A stretch of 64,000 bases of DNA from Micromonospora sp. WMMD1155 (GTDB lineage Bacteria > Actinomycetota > Actinomycetes > Mycobacteriales > Micromonosporaceae), in the NCBI RefSeq assembly GCF_029581275.1, contig NZ_CP120742.1, positions 6,696,501 through 6,760,500 of the forward strand, in the 5' to 3' direction. Numbering within the stretch: position 1 is the first letter of the stretch; each line of letters opens with the position of its first letter. Position numbers and translations under genes: made by a program. Below are positions 32,270 to 42,766 of the stretch, in pieces. A model generated the notes under the pieces. The model was not told the DNA's origin, made no database searches, and saw only the letters and a list, made by a program, of their open reading frames with translations.

Positions 32270-33457
32270 GTGTCGCCCGGCGCCAGCATCCTGCACGCCG
32301 ACCTGGACGCCTTCTACGCGTCGGTCGAGCAGCGCGACGACCCACGCCTGCGCGGGCGGCCGGTGATCGTCGGCGGAGGTGTGGTCCTCGCGGCCAGTTA
32401 CGAGGCGAAGGCGCGGGGTGTCCGCAGCGCGATGGGCGGCCGGCAGGCGCGCCGGCTGTGTCCGGACGCGATCGTGGTGCCGCCGCGGATGTCGGCGTAC
32501 ACGGCGGCGAGCCGCGCGGTCTTCGAGATCTTCCGGCAGACCACTCCGCTGGTCGAGGGGCTCTCCATCGACGAGGCGTTCCTCGACGTGGGTGGCCTGC
32601 GGCGGCTGGTCGGCCCACCGGCCGACATCGCCGCGCGGCTGCGTCGGGAGGTTCGGGAACGGGTCCACCTACCGATCACGGTGGGTGTGGCCCGCACGAA
32701 GTTCCTGGCGAAGGTGGCCAGCGGGGTGGCCAAGCCGGACGGGCTCCTGGTGGTCGCACCCGACGCCGAGACGGCGTTCCTGCATCCGCTGCCGGTCGAG
32801 CGGTTGTGGGGCGTCGGCCCGGTCACCTCCGCGAAGCTGCGGGAACACCGGATCCGTACCGTCGGCGAGGTGGCACGGCTCGGCGAGGCGACACTCGTGT
32901 CGCTGCTCGGGTCCGGCGCCGGCCGGCACCTGCACGCCCTGGCTCACAACCGTGACCCACGCGCGGTGCAGGTCGGCCGCCGACGGGCGTCGATGGGCGC
33001 TCAGCACGCGCTGAGCCGTACCCCGCACGCCCCGACGGAACTGGACGCCATCCTCGCCGGGCTGGTCGACCGGGTCACCCGCCGGATGCGGGCCGCCGGG
33101 CGGTCCGGTCGCACCGTGGTGCTGCGGTTGCGTTTCGGCGACTACAGCCGGGCGACCCGCTCGCACACCATCGGCAAGGCGACAGCGGACACGACCCCGC
33201 TGCTCGCCGCCGCACGCGCGTTGCTGCGCGCGGCCCAGCCCGAGATCGACAGTCGTGGTGTCACGCTGATCGGCGTCTCGGTGGGCAATCTGGACGACAG
33301 CCCGGTGCAGCCGGAGCTGCCGTTCCACCGCGACCCGGGTGCGGAGTTGGACGCCGCGGTCGACGCGGTCCGCGACCGGTTCGGCTCGGCGGCGCTCACC
33401 CGTGCGGTGTTACTCGGTCGGGAGCCCGGCGTCGAGATGCCACTCCTGCCGGATTGA
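32264..33457 (+). CDS. dinB: DNA polymerase IV (Y family)
   Basis: This is a 397-residue translesion polymerase. Palm motifs are HADLDAFYASVEQ (Asp13, with Tyr18 as steric gate) and SIDEAFLDVGG (Asp103/Glu104). The thumb HhH region and LWGVGPVTSAKL follow, then the little-finger domain from about 240. The C-terminus has QPELPF, a sliding-clamp-binding motif, at about residue 350. The start is GTG 32264 or GTG 32270. Codon 383 is TTA, rare in this genome type. It begins 52 bases after the VOC gene. Confidence 0.92.
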   Translation: MYVSPGASILHADLDAFYASVEQRDDPRLRGRPVIVGGGVVLAASYEAKARGVRSAMGGRQARRLCPDAIVVPPRMSAYTAASRAVFEIFRQTTPLVEGLSIDEAFLDVGGLRRLVGPPADIAARLRREVRERVHLPITVGVARTKFLAKVASGVAKPDGLLVVAPDAETAFLHPLPVERLWGVGPVTSAKLREHRIRTVGEVARLGEATLVSLLGSGAGRHLHALAHNRDPRAVQVGRRRASMGAQHALSRTPHAPTELDAILAGLVDRVTRRMRAAGRSGRTVVLRLRFGDYSRATRSHTIGKATADTTPLLAAARALLRAAQPEIDSRGVTLIGVSVGNLDDSPVQPELPFHRDPGAELDAAVDAVRDRFGSAALTRAVLLGREPGVEMPLLPD

Positions 33458-33581
33458 CCGATCTGCGTGCGGCGTCCGTGCGACGAGTTGCGACCGGAGA
33501 CACATCACAGCAGGTCGGCGGTTTAGCCGACGGCTGACGGGTGACCCTTGAGGGGTACAGCCTGACAAGGGGGGACCCACG

Positions 33582-33926
33582 ATGTCCGACGACACCAGCA
33601 ACCGACCGAGCCGCAGCGCCGAGCGACCGCACGACGTGACCGACCCGCTGCTCTGGCAACTGGCGATCGACGTGCTGGACGCCCACGAGCCGGACGACGA
33701 GGGTCACTGCCACAACCTCCAGTGCGCGGGGCAGGCGTGGCCGTGCGCCGCCCGGCAGGGCGCCGAGCACTCGCTGCGACTGTCGCGCGGGGCGGCGGAA
33801 CCCGTCGAGATGACGATCGACGGCCTCGACGCCGGCACGGAGGCGACGCCGGCCTCCCGCTGGGGTCGCAACGCCGGACCGGCGGCCTCGCGTCGCGCGC
33901 CGCGGGCGTCCGCCTCGGCGGCGTGA
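33582..33926 (+). CDS. Conserved small hypothetical protein with Cys/His motif
   Basis: This 114-residue soluble protein has a compact central part (DPLLWQLAIDVLDAHEPDDEGHCHNLQCAGQAWPCAARQGAE) with a His-Cys-His...Cys...Cys arrangement that could bind metal. The N-terminal 20 and last 40 residues look disordered. ATG 33582 has a GGGGGGA site upstream. I do not recognise the function; similar short proteins are frequent in actinomycetes. Confidence 0.7.
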   Translation: MSDDTSNRPSRSAERPHDVTDPLLWQLAIDVLDAHEPDDEGHCHNLQCAGQAWPCAARQGAEHSLRLSRGAAEPVEMTIDGLDAGTEATPASRWGRNAGPAASRRAPRASASAA

Positions 33927-34084
33927 CTCGCGGCAGGTCCGGCCACTCGGGCTGACCAGCACCGCACACACGAACGCGTTGAGCGACTCGACGTGTCCGT
34001 CGGTGATCGCAGCTCGACGTCGTACGCCGAACCGGCCGGCGGGCCCCCTGGTCGGGTGGCCCGCCGGCCGGACGGGTCGACCGC

Positions 34085-36001
34085 CTACAGGGTGCGCGCC
34101 AGCCGGTCGGCGAGCGTGCGGGTGAAGCGGGCCGGGTCGGTCAGCTCACCGCCCTCGGCGAGCACCGCCAGACCGTAGAGCAGCTCCGCGGTCTCGGTCA
34201 GCGCTGCCGGGTCGCTCCCCTGCTCGTGGGCCTTGCGCAGCCCGGAGACCAGCGGGTGACCGGGGTTGATCTCCAGGATCCGCTTGGTCGGGGGCACCTC
34301 GTGCCCCATCGCGCGGTACATCTTCTCCAGCGTCGGCGTGAGGTCGTGGGCGTCGCCGACGACGCAGGCCGGTGAGGTGGTCAGTCGGGACGACAGACGC
34401 ACCTCCCGGACGCTGTCGGTCAGCGTCGTGCCCAGCCAGTCGAGCAGGTTGGCGAACTCCTGCCGCTGCTGCTCGCGCTCGGCCTCGGCCTGCTGCTTCT
34501 CCTCGTCGGTGTCCAGGTCGATCTCGCCCTTGGCGATCGAGCGCAGCGTCTTGCCGTCGTACGCGCCGACCCGCTCGACCCACACCTCGTCGACCTGGTC
34601 GGTCAGGAGCAGCACCTCGTGACCCTTGGCCCGGAACGCCTCCAGGTGCGGCGAGTTCTCGATGGCGGCCCGGGACTCGCCGGTGGCGTACCAGATGTCG
34701 CTCTGGCCGTCCTTCATCCGCGAGACGTAACCGGCCAGGTCGGTGGGCTCGGTCGCGTCGTGGGTGGAGGCGACGGAGAGGAGTTCCAGCAGGGTGTCGC
34801 GGTTGTCGGTGTCGTCGATCAGCCCTTCCTTGACGACCGCGCCGAACTCGGTCCAGAAGGTGCGGTAGCGCTCGGCGTGGTTGGCCTTCAGGTCCTTCAC
34901 CGTGGCGAGGATCTTCTTGACCAGGCGGCGGCGGACGATCTGGATCTGCCGGTCCTGCTGGAGGATCTCCCGGGAGATGTTCAGCGACAGGTCGTGCGCG
35001 TCGACCACGCCCTTGACGAAGCGCAGGTAGGTCGGGACGAGCGCCTCGCAGTCGTCCATGATGAAGACGCGCTTGACGTAGAGCTGGACGCCTCGGCGAC
35101 CCTGCGGGGAGAACAGGTCCAATGGGGCGTGGCTGGGCAGGAACAGCAGCGCCTCGTACTCGAAGGTGCCCTCGCCCTTCATGTGCACGACCTCGAGCGG
35201 GTCGGCCCAGTCGTGGCTGACGTGCTTGTAGAACTCGTTGTACTCGGCGGCGTCGACCTCGTCGCGGGGCCGCGCCCAGAGCGCCTTCATGGAGTTGAGG
35301 GTCTGCACCTCGCTGGTGGCGGCCTCGCCGTCGGCGCCGGGGCGTTCGACGGTCATCCGGATCGGCCAGGCGATGAAGTCGGAGTATCGCTTGACGATGT
35401 CGCGGACGGTCCACTCGGCGGTGTAGTCGTGCAGGTTGTCCTCGGTGTCGGCCGGCTTGAGGTGCAGGGTCACGGCGGTGCCCTGCGGCGCCTCGTCGAC
35501 CGCCTCGATGGTGTACGTGCCCTCGCCGGTGGACTCCCAGCGGGTGCCGCCGGTCTCGCCGGCCTTGCGGCTGACCAGGGTGACCCGGTCGGCGACCATG
35601 AACGCGGCGTAGAAGCCGACGCCGAACTGACCGATCAGGTCCTGCGAGGCGCGGGCGTCGGCGGACTCGCGTAGTTGGCGAAGCAGCTCGGCGGTGCCCG
35701 ACTTGGCGATGGTGCCGATCAGCGCGACGACCTCGTCGCGGGTCATCCCGATGCCGTTGTCCCGCACGGTGAGGGTACGGGCGTCCCTGTCGACCTCGAG
35801 CGTCACGTGCAGGTCGTCGGTGTCGGCGACGAGGTCCTTGTCGACGAGCGTGGCGAGTCGCAGCTTGTCCAGGGCGTCGGAGGCGTTGGAGATGAGTTCC
35901 CGTAGGAAGACGTCCTTGTTCGAATAGATCGAGTGGACCACCAACTGGAGGAGCTGACGCGCCTCGGCCTGGAACTCCAACGTTTCGGCCTGGTTGCTCA
36001 C
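34085..36001 (-). CDS. htpG: Molecular chaperone HtpG (Hsp90)
   Basis: This is a 638-residue bacterial Hsp90. The GHKL ATPase domain has ELISNASDALDKLR, DNGIGMTRDEV and QFGVGFYAAFMVAD (N-, G1- and G2-box). The middle domain includes RRGVQLYVKRVFIMDDCEALVP and LNISREILQQ, and the C-terminal dimerisation domain follows. I place the start at GTG 36001, which has GGGAG five bases upstream, rather than the ATG at 36013. It ends with TAG. There is no CIRCE or HAIR heat-shock element visible upstream. Confidence 0.95.
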   Translation of the reverse strand: MSNQAETLEFQAEARQLLQLVVHSIYSNKDVFLRELISNASDALDKLRLATLVDKDLVADTDDLHVTLEVDRDARTLTVRDNGIGMTRDEVVALIGTIAKSGTAELLRQLRESADARASQDLIGQFGVGFYAAFMVADRVTLVSRKAGETGGTRWESTGEGTYTIEAVDEAPQGTAVTLHLKPADTEDNLHDYTAEWTVRDIVKRYSDFIAWPIRMTVERPGADGEAATSEVQTLNSMKALWARPRDEVDAAEYNEFYKHVSHDWADPLEVVHMKGEGTFEYEALLFLPSHAPLDLFSPQGRRGVQLYVKRVFIMDDCEALVPTYLRFVKGVVDAHDLSLNISREILQQDRQIQIVRRRLVKKILATVKDLKANHAERYRTFWTEFGAVVKEGLIDDTDNRDTLLELLSVASTHDATEPTDLAGYVSRMKDGQSDIWYATGESRAAIENSPHLEAFRAKGHEVLLLTDQVDEVWVERVGAYDGKTLRSIAKGEIDLDTDEEKQQAEAEREQQRQEFANLLDWLGTTLTDSVREVRLSSRLTTSPACVVGDAHDLTPTLEKMYRAMGHEVPPTKRILEINPGHPLVSGLRKAHEQGSDPAALTETAELLYGLAVLAEGGELTDPARFTRTLADRLARTL

Positions 36002-36119
36002 ACCGTCTCCCATCTCGGCTCGTGCGGGGTTTCGCGGACAGGATACGAGCCGTCACCGGGCGGGGTGCTGCCGCGTCCGGGTCGCATTCCCGATCGAGCG
36101 GGTCGCCCGTGTGACATAG

Positions 36120-36143
36120 CTGACTTTGGTTTGCAGAAGTCAG
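36120..36143. promoter_or_regulatory. Inverted-repeat operator candidate upstream of the SDR gene
   Basis: CTGACTT (36120-36126) and AAGTCAG (36137-36143) form a perfect 7+7 inverted repeat with a 10-base spacer, 20 bases before ATG 36163. It overlaps the likely promoter. No regulator gene is adjacent, so control would come from an unlinked protein (inference). Confidence 0.45.
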
Positions 36144-36162
36144 GTGGGATAGCGTGACGCCC

Positions 36163-36861
36163 ATGAAGATCTCCGGAAGCACCGCCCTCGTCACCGGCGC
36201 CAACCGTGGCCTCGGCCGCCACCTGGCCGCCGAGCTCCTCGCCCGGGGCGCCACCGTCTACGCGGGCGCCCGCAACCCCGACAGCGTCGACCTACCGGGC
36301 GTGACGCCGGTTCGCCTGGACATCACCGACCCCGCCTCGGTGGCGGCCGCCGCCGAGCTGGCCGGCGGCGTGAACCTGCTGGTCAACAACGCGGGCATCG
36401 ACACCCGGACCGACCTCCTCGACGGCGACCTGGACCTCGTCCGGCTGGAGCTGGAGACCCACTACATCGGCACCCTGTCGACGGTCCGCGCGTTCGCGCC
36501 GGTGATCGCCGGCAACGGCGGCGGGACGATCCTCAACGTGCTCTCCGTGCTGTCCTGGTTCGGATCCACGACCCACCCGGCCTACAGCGCCGCCAAGTCC
36601 GCCGAGTGGGCGATGACCAACGTGCTGCGCGTCCAACTCGCCGACCGGGGCGTCCGGGTCGCGGGCCTGCACGTCGGCTACCTGGACACCGACATGGCCG
36701 CCGACATCACCGGCCCGAAGACCGACCCGGCGGCGGTCGCCCGCATCGGCGTGGACGGCATCGAGGCCGACGCGTACGAGATCCTCGCCGACGACCTCAG
36801 CCGCCAGGTGCAGGCCGGGCTGGCCGGCGGCGTGTCCGCGCTCTACCCCCAGCTCCCCTGA
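36163..36861 (+). CDS. SDR family oxidoreductase
   Basis: This is a 232-residue short-chain dehydrogenase. It has TGANRGLG near residue 11, NNAGID near 79, NVLSVLSWFG with the catalytic Ser near 130, and YSAAK with Tyr/Lys near 146/150. GTG 36154 is also in frame; ATG 36163 is favoured because the protein then begins directly at the first strand. A hairpin terminator is shared with the convergent aminopeptidase gene. The substrate is unknown. Confidence 0.83.
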   Translation: MKISGSTALVTGANRGLGRHLAAELLARGATVYAGARNPDSVDLPGVTPVRLDITDPASVAAAAELAGGVNLLVNNAGIDTRTDLLDGDLDLVRLELETHYIGTLSTVRAFAPVIAGNGGGTILNVLSVLSWFGSTTHPAYSAAKSAEWAMTNVLRVQLADRGVRVAGLHVGYLDTDMAADITGPKTDPAAVARIGVDGIEADAYEILADDLSRQVQAGLAGGVSALYPQLP

Positions 36862-36873
36862 CCGACGACGCGA

Positions 36874-36905
36874 CGGGCCGCCGCCGGGTCTCCGGCGGCG
36901 GCCCG
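36874..36905. terminator. Bidirectional hairpin terminator
   Basis: CGGGCCGCCGCCGG (36874-36887) and CCGGCGGCGGCCCG (36892-36905) form a perfect 14-base stem with a GTCT loop. It sits between convergent genes ending at 36861 and 36911, so it can serve both. Confidence 0.85.
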
Positions 36906-36910
36906 CCCGG

Positions 36911-38362
36911 TCAGCTCGCCTGCAACGCCACGTCGTCGACCACGAAGCTGGTCTGCAGCGACGAGTCCTCGGTGCCGGTGAACCGCAGCGTCACCGTCTG
37001 ACCGGCGAACCCGGCCACGTTGAAGCCGCGCTGGGTGTAACCGGCGGCCGCGTTCAGATTCGAGTACGTCGCCAGCGTGGTGGAGCCCATCTGCACCGTG
37101 AGCCGGTCGTACGCCGTGGAGCCGGTGGTCTCGGCGGTGTCGATGTGCAGCCAGAACGACAGCGTGTAGCTGGCGCAGCCGGCCGGCACCGTCACCGACT
37201 GCGTGAGGCTCTCGGTGCGGGTGGTGCCGTTGCCGCCCAGCCACGCCTTGTACGACCCGGTCCGGGCCGGTTGACTGCTGGAATTGGTGATCACCCCGGA
37301 GGACGCGGTCCACGGTGTGCTGCCGGTCTCGAAGCCACCGTTCCCGATCACCTGACCGCCGGTGCAGGTGGGGGTGCCGCCGCCGACGGCGAGTTGCCAC
37401 AGCGCGTACGCGACACCGTCGGCCGCCCGGTTCAGCACCGTGGCGCTGACGTTGGCCGTGGTGTCGCAGGACCGGTGGTAGCACGGGTCGTACGCCGAGT
37501 TGGCGGTGCCGCCCCACTTGGCCGCCTGGGCGCTGGTCTTGCGGGCGCTGGCGCCCGCGGCGTAGCCGGAGGTGGGGATGCCGGCCTGCTGGAAGTAGTA
37601 GTCGTCGGAGCGGCCCTGGCCCTCGACGTTCTCCTCGGGTTGCAGACCCAACGAGTCCCAGTACGCCTTCAGCGGCGCCGCCGTGGTCGAGGTGACCCGG
37701 TTGATGAAGTAGCCGCCGTTGACCGAGCCGACCATGTCGAAGTTGTAGTAGCCCTTGATGTAGCCGCGCTGGGTGGTGTTGAGCGAGTTGACGTAGAACC
37801 GGGAGCCGTTGAGCCCCTGCTCCTCGTCGGTCCACCAGGCGAACCGGACCTTCTTCGTCATCGTCGGGTTCTGCGCGGCCAGGACCAGCGCGTTCTCCAG
37901 CAGGGTGGCCGAGCCGGTGGCGTTGTCGTTGATGCCGGGACCGGCCGAGACGCCGTCCAGGTGGGCGCCGAACATGACCACCTGGTCGGCCGGGCCGCCG
38001 GGCCACTCCGCGATCAGGTTGTTCGACGGGTACCGGCAACTGGAGCAGTACTGCTCACTGACCGTGTAGCCGGCCGCCTGGAGCCTGGTCTTGACGTAGG
38101 TGAGCGAGGCCGTGTAGCCGGCCGATCCGGCTCGCCGGTTACCGCCGTTGTTGGTGGCGATGGTGTTGAACTGGGTGAGGTGGGCTTGGACATTGCTGAC
38201 CGAAATGTCCGGTGCGGCCAACGCGGCGACGGTGGCGGCGATCGGCCGGGCCAACGTCCTCGCGGTCGTGGGTGACGCGACCACCGGCTGTGCGGCCGGC
38301 GTCACCGTCATCCCGGCGAACACGGCGAGCGCGACTCCCGCGCTCAGCGTTCTGCCTCTCAT
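36911..38362 (-). CDS. Secreted M28 family aminopeptidase with C-terminal carbohydrate-binding-like domain
   Basis: This 483-residue secreted zinc aminopeptidase resembles the Streptomyces griseus enzyme. A Sec signal ([19 protein letters not shown]) and a propeptide-like segment precede the catalytic part. Metal ligands lie in [20 protein letters not shown] (His and Asp), [12 protein letters not shown] (Glu pair), FDMVGS and DPCYHRSCD. Residues about 330-483 form a jelly-roll domain ([16 protein letters not shown] to [10 protein letters not shown]), like the CBM or P-domain-type add-ons of secreted actinomycete hydrolases. ATG 38362 has GAGGAG five bases upstream. Confidence 0.9.
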   Translation of the reverse strand: MRGRTLSAGVALAVFAGMTVTPAAQPVVASPTTARTLARPIAATVAALAAPDISVSNVQAHLTQFNTIATNNGGNRRAGSAGYTASLTYVKTRLQAAGYTVSEQYCSSCRYPSNNLIAEWPGGPADQVVMFGAHLDGVSAGPGINDNATGSATLLENALVLAAQNPTMTKKVRFAWWTDEEQGLNGSRFYVNSLNTTQRGYIKGYYNFDMVGSVNGGYFINRVTSTTAAPLKAYWDSLGLQPEENVEGQGRSDDYYFQQAGIPTSGYAAGASARKTSAQAAKWGGTANSAYDPCYHRSCDTTANVSATVLNRAADGVAYALWQLAVGGGTPTCTGGQVIGNGGFETGSTPWTASSGVITNSSSQPARTGSYKAWLGGNGTTRTESLTQSVTVPAGCASYTLSFWLHIDTAETTGSTAYDRLTVQMGSTTLATYSNLNAAAGYTQRGFNVAGFAGQTVTLRFTGTEDSSLQTSFVVDDVALQAS

Positions 38363-38566
38363 GGGGGCTCCTCGGGGGTCAAAGGGATACCCGAGACAAT
38401 TACAGATGTCGATACGTGGAGCATCGGTCGTTCGTCCCGAACCACGGTCGGTTCGACGGTGGGTACCGGCGTCGGCACAGGTGAGTAGAGGTGCCAGGAT
38501 GGGTAGGTAACGCCAGCAGGGGTCGTCGGGCCCGGAACGGGGGCTTGCGATGAAGCCGGGTCGAGC

Positions 38567-41356
38567 GTGACACGACCCAGCACCGACCTGTTCAGCGGCG
38601 GCGGCGAGACCGGTCGGCTGATGGCCGAGCTGGACTGGGCCCGTACGCCGCTCGGCGCGGTCGACGGGTGGCCGCAGAGCCTGCGGGCCGCGGTCCGGCT
38701 GGTCCTCTCCTCCCGCTACCCCATGCTGCTGCTCTGGGGCGAGGAGTTCTCCCAGCTCTACAACGACGCCTACTCCACGCTGATCGGCGACAAGCATCCC
38801 GACGCGCTCGGCAACGACGTGCGGGTGACCCTGGCCGAGGGCTGGGACGTGCTCGCCCCGCTGATCCAGCAGGCCATGACGACCGGGGTGGCCAGCTGGG
38901 TCCCCGCCCTGCGGCTGCTGCTGGAGCGGGCCGGGTACCGCGAGGAGGCGTACTTCAGCGTCTCGCACGCCCCGGCCCGCGACGACGACGGCCGCACCGT
39001 CGGCGTGTTCACGGTGTGCAGCGAGGTCACCGAGCAGGTGGTCGGCGAACGTCGGCTGCGGCTGCTGCGCGACCTGTCCGTTCTCGGTGACGGTCGCACA
39101 GTCGACGTGGACGCCACCGGAGCCCGGCTGGTCGACGCGATCGGCGCGCACCCGCTGGACGTCCCGTTCGCCACCATCTACCTGCGCGACGGCGCGTCGC
39201 TGCGGCTCGTCGCCGGCACCGGTGCCGACCAGAAGGCGCTACCGGACACCGTCGACCTGGTCGACCCGGGCCCGGTCGCCCACGCCTGGGGATTGCCGGA
39301 GGCCGCCGAGGGGCGTCCGACCCAGGTGCCCGACGTCGCCGACCGGATGACCCTGCCCGCCGGCGCGTGGGACGACCCGGTCCACACCGCGTTGGCGCTA
39401 CCGCTGCCCTCCGGCGACGAGGACCACCCGTTCGGCGTCCTGCTCTCCGGGGTCAGCCCCAGCCGACGGCTCGACGAGGCGTACCTGTCGTTCCACCAAC
39501 TCCTGGCGCAACAGGCGTCCCTGGCGTTGCGCACCGCCCAGGAGCACGAGGAGGAACGGCGTCGGATCGAGGCGTTGGCCGAGCTGGACCGGGTGAAGAC
39601 CGACTTCTTCGCCAATGTCAGCCACGAGTTCCGTACCCCGTTGACCCTGATGCTCGGCCCGCTGGCCGACGCCCTCACCGACGCCACCGCGCCCCTGCCC
39701 CCCGTCCAGCGGGAGCGGGTCGAGACCGCGTGGCGCAACGCCGCCCGACTGCTGACCCTCGTCAACAGCCTGCTCACCTTCTCCAGCCTGGAAGCCGGTC
39801 GCGCGCGCAGCGACGCCCGGACGGTCGACCTGGCCGCGCTCACCGCGGAGCTGGCCGGCGTGTTCCGGGCCGCCGTCGAGCGGGCCGGGTTGACCCTGGA
39901 GGTCAGCTGCCCTCCGCTGCCCCGGCCGGTCACGATCGACCCGGTCAACTGGGAGCGTGTCGTCACCAATCTGCTGTCCAACGCCCTGAAGTACACGTTC
40001 ATCGGCCGGATCCGGGTCAGCCTGGACGCCGACGACGAGGAGATCCGCCTCACCGTCGCCGACACCGGCATCGGCATCGCCGAGCAGGACCTGCCGAAAC
40101 TGTTCGAACGCTTCCACCGGGTGCGGGGCGCTCGGGCGCGCAGCCACGAGGGCACCGGCATCGGCCTGGCCCTGGTGCACGAGTTGGCCCGGCTGGAGGG
40201 CGGCGAGGTCCGGGTCACCAGCCGGGTGGGTGTCGGCAGCACCTTCACCGTGGCGTTGCCCTGGTCGGCGACACACCGCAGCACGGTGACCGACCCGCCG
40301 GTGGACCGGCGGGGTGACGCGGCCCGCGCCGCCGTCGAGGAGGCGGCCGGCTGGCTCGCCGAGGCCACCGACAGCCCGACCGGGCCCGGGAACGCCTCCG
40401 GGCGGGCCGTGGACGGGCTGGCCGGCGCGCGGATCCTGGTCGCCGACGACAACACCGACATGCGCGCGTACCTCAGCCGACTGCTGACCGGGCAGGGCTG
40501 GCGGGTACGGGCCGTCACCGACGGACGGCAGGCCCTGGACGAGGTCCACCGCGACCGGCCCGACCTGCTCCTCACCGACGTGATGATGCCGGTGCTGGAC
40601 GGTTTCGACCTGCTGCGCCGACTACGCGCGGACCCGGCGACCCGGTCGCTGCCGGTGTTGGTGCTGTCCGCCCGTGCCGGCGGGGAGGCCAGCGTGGAGG
40701 GCCTGAGTCTGGGCGCCGACGACTACCTGGTGAAGCCGTTCGCCGCGACCGAGCTGGTCGCCCGGATCCGGGCCGCCCTCCGGCGGGCCCGCGACCGCGA
40801 CGACAGGTCCGGCACGGGGACGGGCGGCGCCGCTCCGGCACCGGCCGGCGCGGTCACGACGGTCGAGGAGCCGACGGCCGAGGTCGGGGGGCCGGAGGAC
40901 GGCGTCGCCGCTGGGAAGCCGGACGTCGACACGTCCGGGCGGGACGCCACGGCCGACCGGGACGGCGTAGGCGACCTCCTGGACGCCGGCTGGACGTATC
41001 CGTCCGCACCCACGTCGGCGGCGGCGATGCGCGCGGACGTCCGACGGAAGCTGGGCGACCTCGCCGTCGACCCGGACGTGCTGGAGGATCTGCTGCTGGC
41101 CGCGTCCGAGGCGGTGAACAACGCCGTCGAGCACGCACAGCGGCCCAGCCGTCCGGAGGTGCGGGTACGGGTCCAGGCGGGTGGGGGTCTGGTCCGGATC
41201 TCGGTACGCGACTTCGGCACCTGGCGGGACCGGCGACCGGCGATGGACCGGGGCCGCGGCGCACTGCTGATGAACGCCTACGGCGACGTGCGGCTGGTGT
41301 CCACCGTCGAGGGGACGACGGTGACCATCGAACGCCGGCTGGACGACCCGGCCTGA
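38567..41356 (+). CDS. Hybrid histidine kinase with PAS, GAF, REC and RsbW-like domains
   Basis: This 929-residue signalling protein combines a PAS-like sensor (about 15-160), a GAF-like domain (about 165-320), HisKA with phospho-acceptor His353 in VSHEFRTP, and HATPase_c ([32 protein letters not shown]). A receiver domain has Asp671 in LLTDVMMP, a disordered linker follows, and a second GHKL ATPase (about 815-925) resembles anti-sigma kinases RsbW/SpoIIAB ([23 protein letters not shown]). The tail suggests that the protein also controls a sigma/anti-sigma switch (inference). GTG 38567 is the likely start. It has no membrane helices. Confidence 0.88.
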   Translation: MTRPSTDLFSGGGETGRLMAELDWARTPLGAVDGWPQSLRAAVRLVLSSRYPMLLLWGEEFSQLYNDAYSTLIGDKHPDALGNDVRVTLAEGWDVLAPLIQQAMTTGVASWVPALRLLLERAGYREEAYFSVSHAPARDDDGRTVGVFTVCSEVTEQVVGERRLRLLRDLSVLGDGRTVDVDATGARLVDAIGAHPLDVPFATIYLRDGASLRLVAGTGADQKALPDTVDLVDPGPVAHAWGLPEAAEGRPTQVPDVADRMTLPAGAWDDPVHTALALPLPSGDEDHPFGVLLSGVSPSRRLDEAYLSFHQLLAQQASLALRTAQEHEEERRRIEALAELDRVKTDFFANVSHEFRTPLTLMLGPLADALTDATAPLPPVQRERVETAWRNAARLLTLVNSLLTFSSLEAGRARSDARTVDLAALTAELAGVFRAAVERAGLTLEVSCPPLPRPVTIDPVNWERVVTNLLSNALKYTFIGRIRVSLDADDEEIRLTVADTGIGIAEQDLPKLFERFHRVRGARARSHEGTGIGLALVHELARLEGGEVRVTSRVGVGSTFTVALPWSATHRSTVTDPPVDRRGDAARAAVEEAAGWLAEATDSPTGPGNASGRAVDGLAGARILVADDNTDMRAYLSRLLTGQGWRVRAVTDGRQALDEVHRDRPDLLLTDVMMPVLDGFDLLRRLRADPATRSLPVLVLSARAGGEASVEGLSLGADDYLVKPFAATELVARIRAALRRARDRDDRSGTGTGGAAPAPAGAVTTVEEPTAEVGGPEDGVAAGKPDVDTSGRDATADRDGVGDLLDAGWTYPSAPTSAAAMRADVRRKLGDLAVDPDVLEDLLLAASEAVNNAVEHAQRPSRPEVRVRVQAGGGLVRISVRDFGTWRDRRPAMDRGRGALLMNAYGDVRLVSTVEGTTVTIERRLDDPA

Positions 41357-41381
41357 TCGACGGGGTGACCGGCCATCGGCG

Positions 41382-42131
41382 TCAGAGCCGCCCGCCGGCG
41401 GCGTCGCGGGCGATGATGCCGTCGAGCCGCTCCCCCGGGCTCAACGCGGTGGGCTCGAACCAGAAGATCACCACCTGCTTGTCGACACTCCACCGGGACA
41501 GCCGCGCGTCGACCTGCCGCCCGTCCACGGTGCCGATGATGCGGTGGGCGGGGCCGACGAAGTAACCGAAGGTGGGCACCGGGTTCATCGACGAACGCTC
41601 GTCGTAGCCGATCTGGTGGAAACCGGGGCTACGGTCGGCTCCCTCCACGTCGTTGACCAGGATGTCGGTGGTCAGCATGCCGTTCGAGAGGCGGCGACCG
41701 GCGGCCAGCCCGATGGTGATCTTCGGCTTGCCCGGCACGGACACCCGCACGACGTAGAACACCCGCTGGTCGACACCGTGCCGCAGCTTGCTGTCGATCA
41801 CCTGGCCCAGCGGCTTCGGCGACGGCACGTCGCCTGCCGTCGGCGGCGGGGTGGGCTCCAACGACCGCGCCGACGGCGAGACACCGGCCGGTGACGGGGC
41901 GACGGCGACCGGCGGGCGACGATCGGCCGTCGGCGGCCCCTCGGTCCGCGCGTCCGCCGCCACCACGACGACGACGGCCAGACCGGCCGCGAGCGTCGCC
42001 GCCCCGGCTCCGGCAACCCGCCGACGGGTACGCAACCGTCGACCGTCACGCATCACGGCGGCCAGGTCGAGGACGGCGTCGGGGCGCTCGGTCGCCCGCA
42101 TGGCGTGGCGGAGCTGATCCAGCTCGTTCAT
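41382..42131 (-). CDS. Single-pass membrane protein, partner of SigE-family sigma factor
   Basis: This 249-residue protein has a cytoplasmic N-terminus (MNELDQLRHAMRATERPDAVLDLAAVM), a single membrane helix (VAGAGAATLAAGLAVVVVVAAD), a Pro-rich stalk and an external domain. ATG 42131 overlaps the sigma gene stop (ATGA), so the two are coupled; this is the usual setting of an anti-sigma factor. It lacks the zinc motif HxxxCxxC of classical anti-sigma factors. The external part could be the sensor. The role is inferred from context. Confidence 0.75.
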   Translation of the reverse strand: MNELDQLRHAMRATERPDAVLDLAAVMRDGRRLRTRRRVAGAGAATLAAGLAVVVVVAADARTEGPPTADRRPPVAVAPSPAGVSPSARSLEPTPPPTAGDVPSPKPLGQVIDSKLRHGVDQRVFYVVRVSVPGKPKITIGLAAGRRLSNGMLTTDILVNDVEGADRSPGFHQIGYDERSSMNPVPTFGYFVGPAHRIIGTVDGRQVDARLSRWSVDKQVVIFWFEPTALSPGERLDGIIARDAAGGRL

Positions 42132-42628
42132 CGGCGCGCCTCCTCGTCGGCGTGCCGCGGCGCGGCGGCGCGTAGTTTCTCCAGGGCCCGCGAGCTGGTG
42201 CTCTTGACGGTGCCCACGGATACGGCGAGTTCCCGGGCCACCTGCGCCTCCGGTAGGTCGAAGTAGTAGCGCAGCACGACGATGGCCCGCTCCCGGGGGC
42301 TGAGCGCATTGAGGATGCCGACCAGCCAGCGTCGGGTGGTGACCACGTCGGCCACGTCCGCGCGGCGCTGCTCCGGCACCTCGTCGGTCGCGTACTCCCG
42401 CATCGGCCGCCGCCACCCGTCCACCAGGTGGTTGACCAGGGTGCGGCGGGCGTACCCGTAGGCGTCGTCGTCGTGGACCCGCGACCACGACGCGTAGGTG
42501 CGGGCCAGGGCGGTCTGCGCGGCGTCCTCGGCCTGGTGGTGGTCACCGGTCATCAGGAACGCGGCGTGCACGAGTCGCGCGGACGCCGCCCGCGCGAACT
42601 CGACGAACTCCGCGTCACCCCGCGCCAC
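42128..42628 (-). CDS. SigE-family RNA polymerase sigma factor
   Basis: This 166-residue ECF-like sigma factor has region 2 (FVEFARAASARLVHAAFLMTGDHHQAEDAAQTALARTYASW) and region 4 (LSPRERAIVVLRYYFDLPEAQVARELAVSVGTVKSTSSRALEKL), typical of the actinobacterial SigE subgroup. GTG 42628 has GGAGAGG upstream and is favoured over GTG 42649. It is coupled to a membrane protein that probably restrains it. The divergent gene encodes a metzincin-like lipoprotein and may share its control region. Confidence 0.88.
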   Translation of the reverse strand: MARGDAEFVEFARAASARLVHAAFLMTGDHHQAEDAAQTALARTYASWSRVHDDDAYGYARRTLVNHLVDGWRRPMREYATDEVPEQRRADVADVVTTRRWLVGILNALSPRERAIVVLRYYFDLPEAQVARELAVSVGTVKSTSSRALEKLRAAAPRHADEEARR

Positions 42629-42766
42629 CCGTGAACCTCTCCGTGCCACACCGCTATGGACGGGTCAGGTCGGTGAAAGGTTGAGCGGTGGGTCACATCA
42701 ACTTTTCGCCACGGTCACCCGTCTTCTCCTCCGCGCCGCCGCCGAGCGCTGCGCGAGGGGAGAGAC

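Noticed and set aside
34146..36254. A 702-residue minus-strand frame overlapping htpG in another phase
   Set aside because: HtpG is complete in the neighbouring phase; this frame has only Arg/Gly/Pro-rich shadow sequence.
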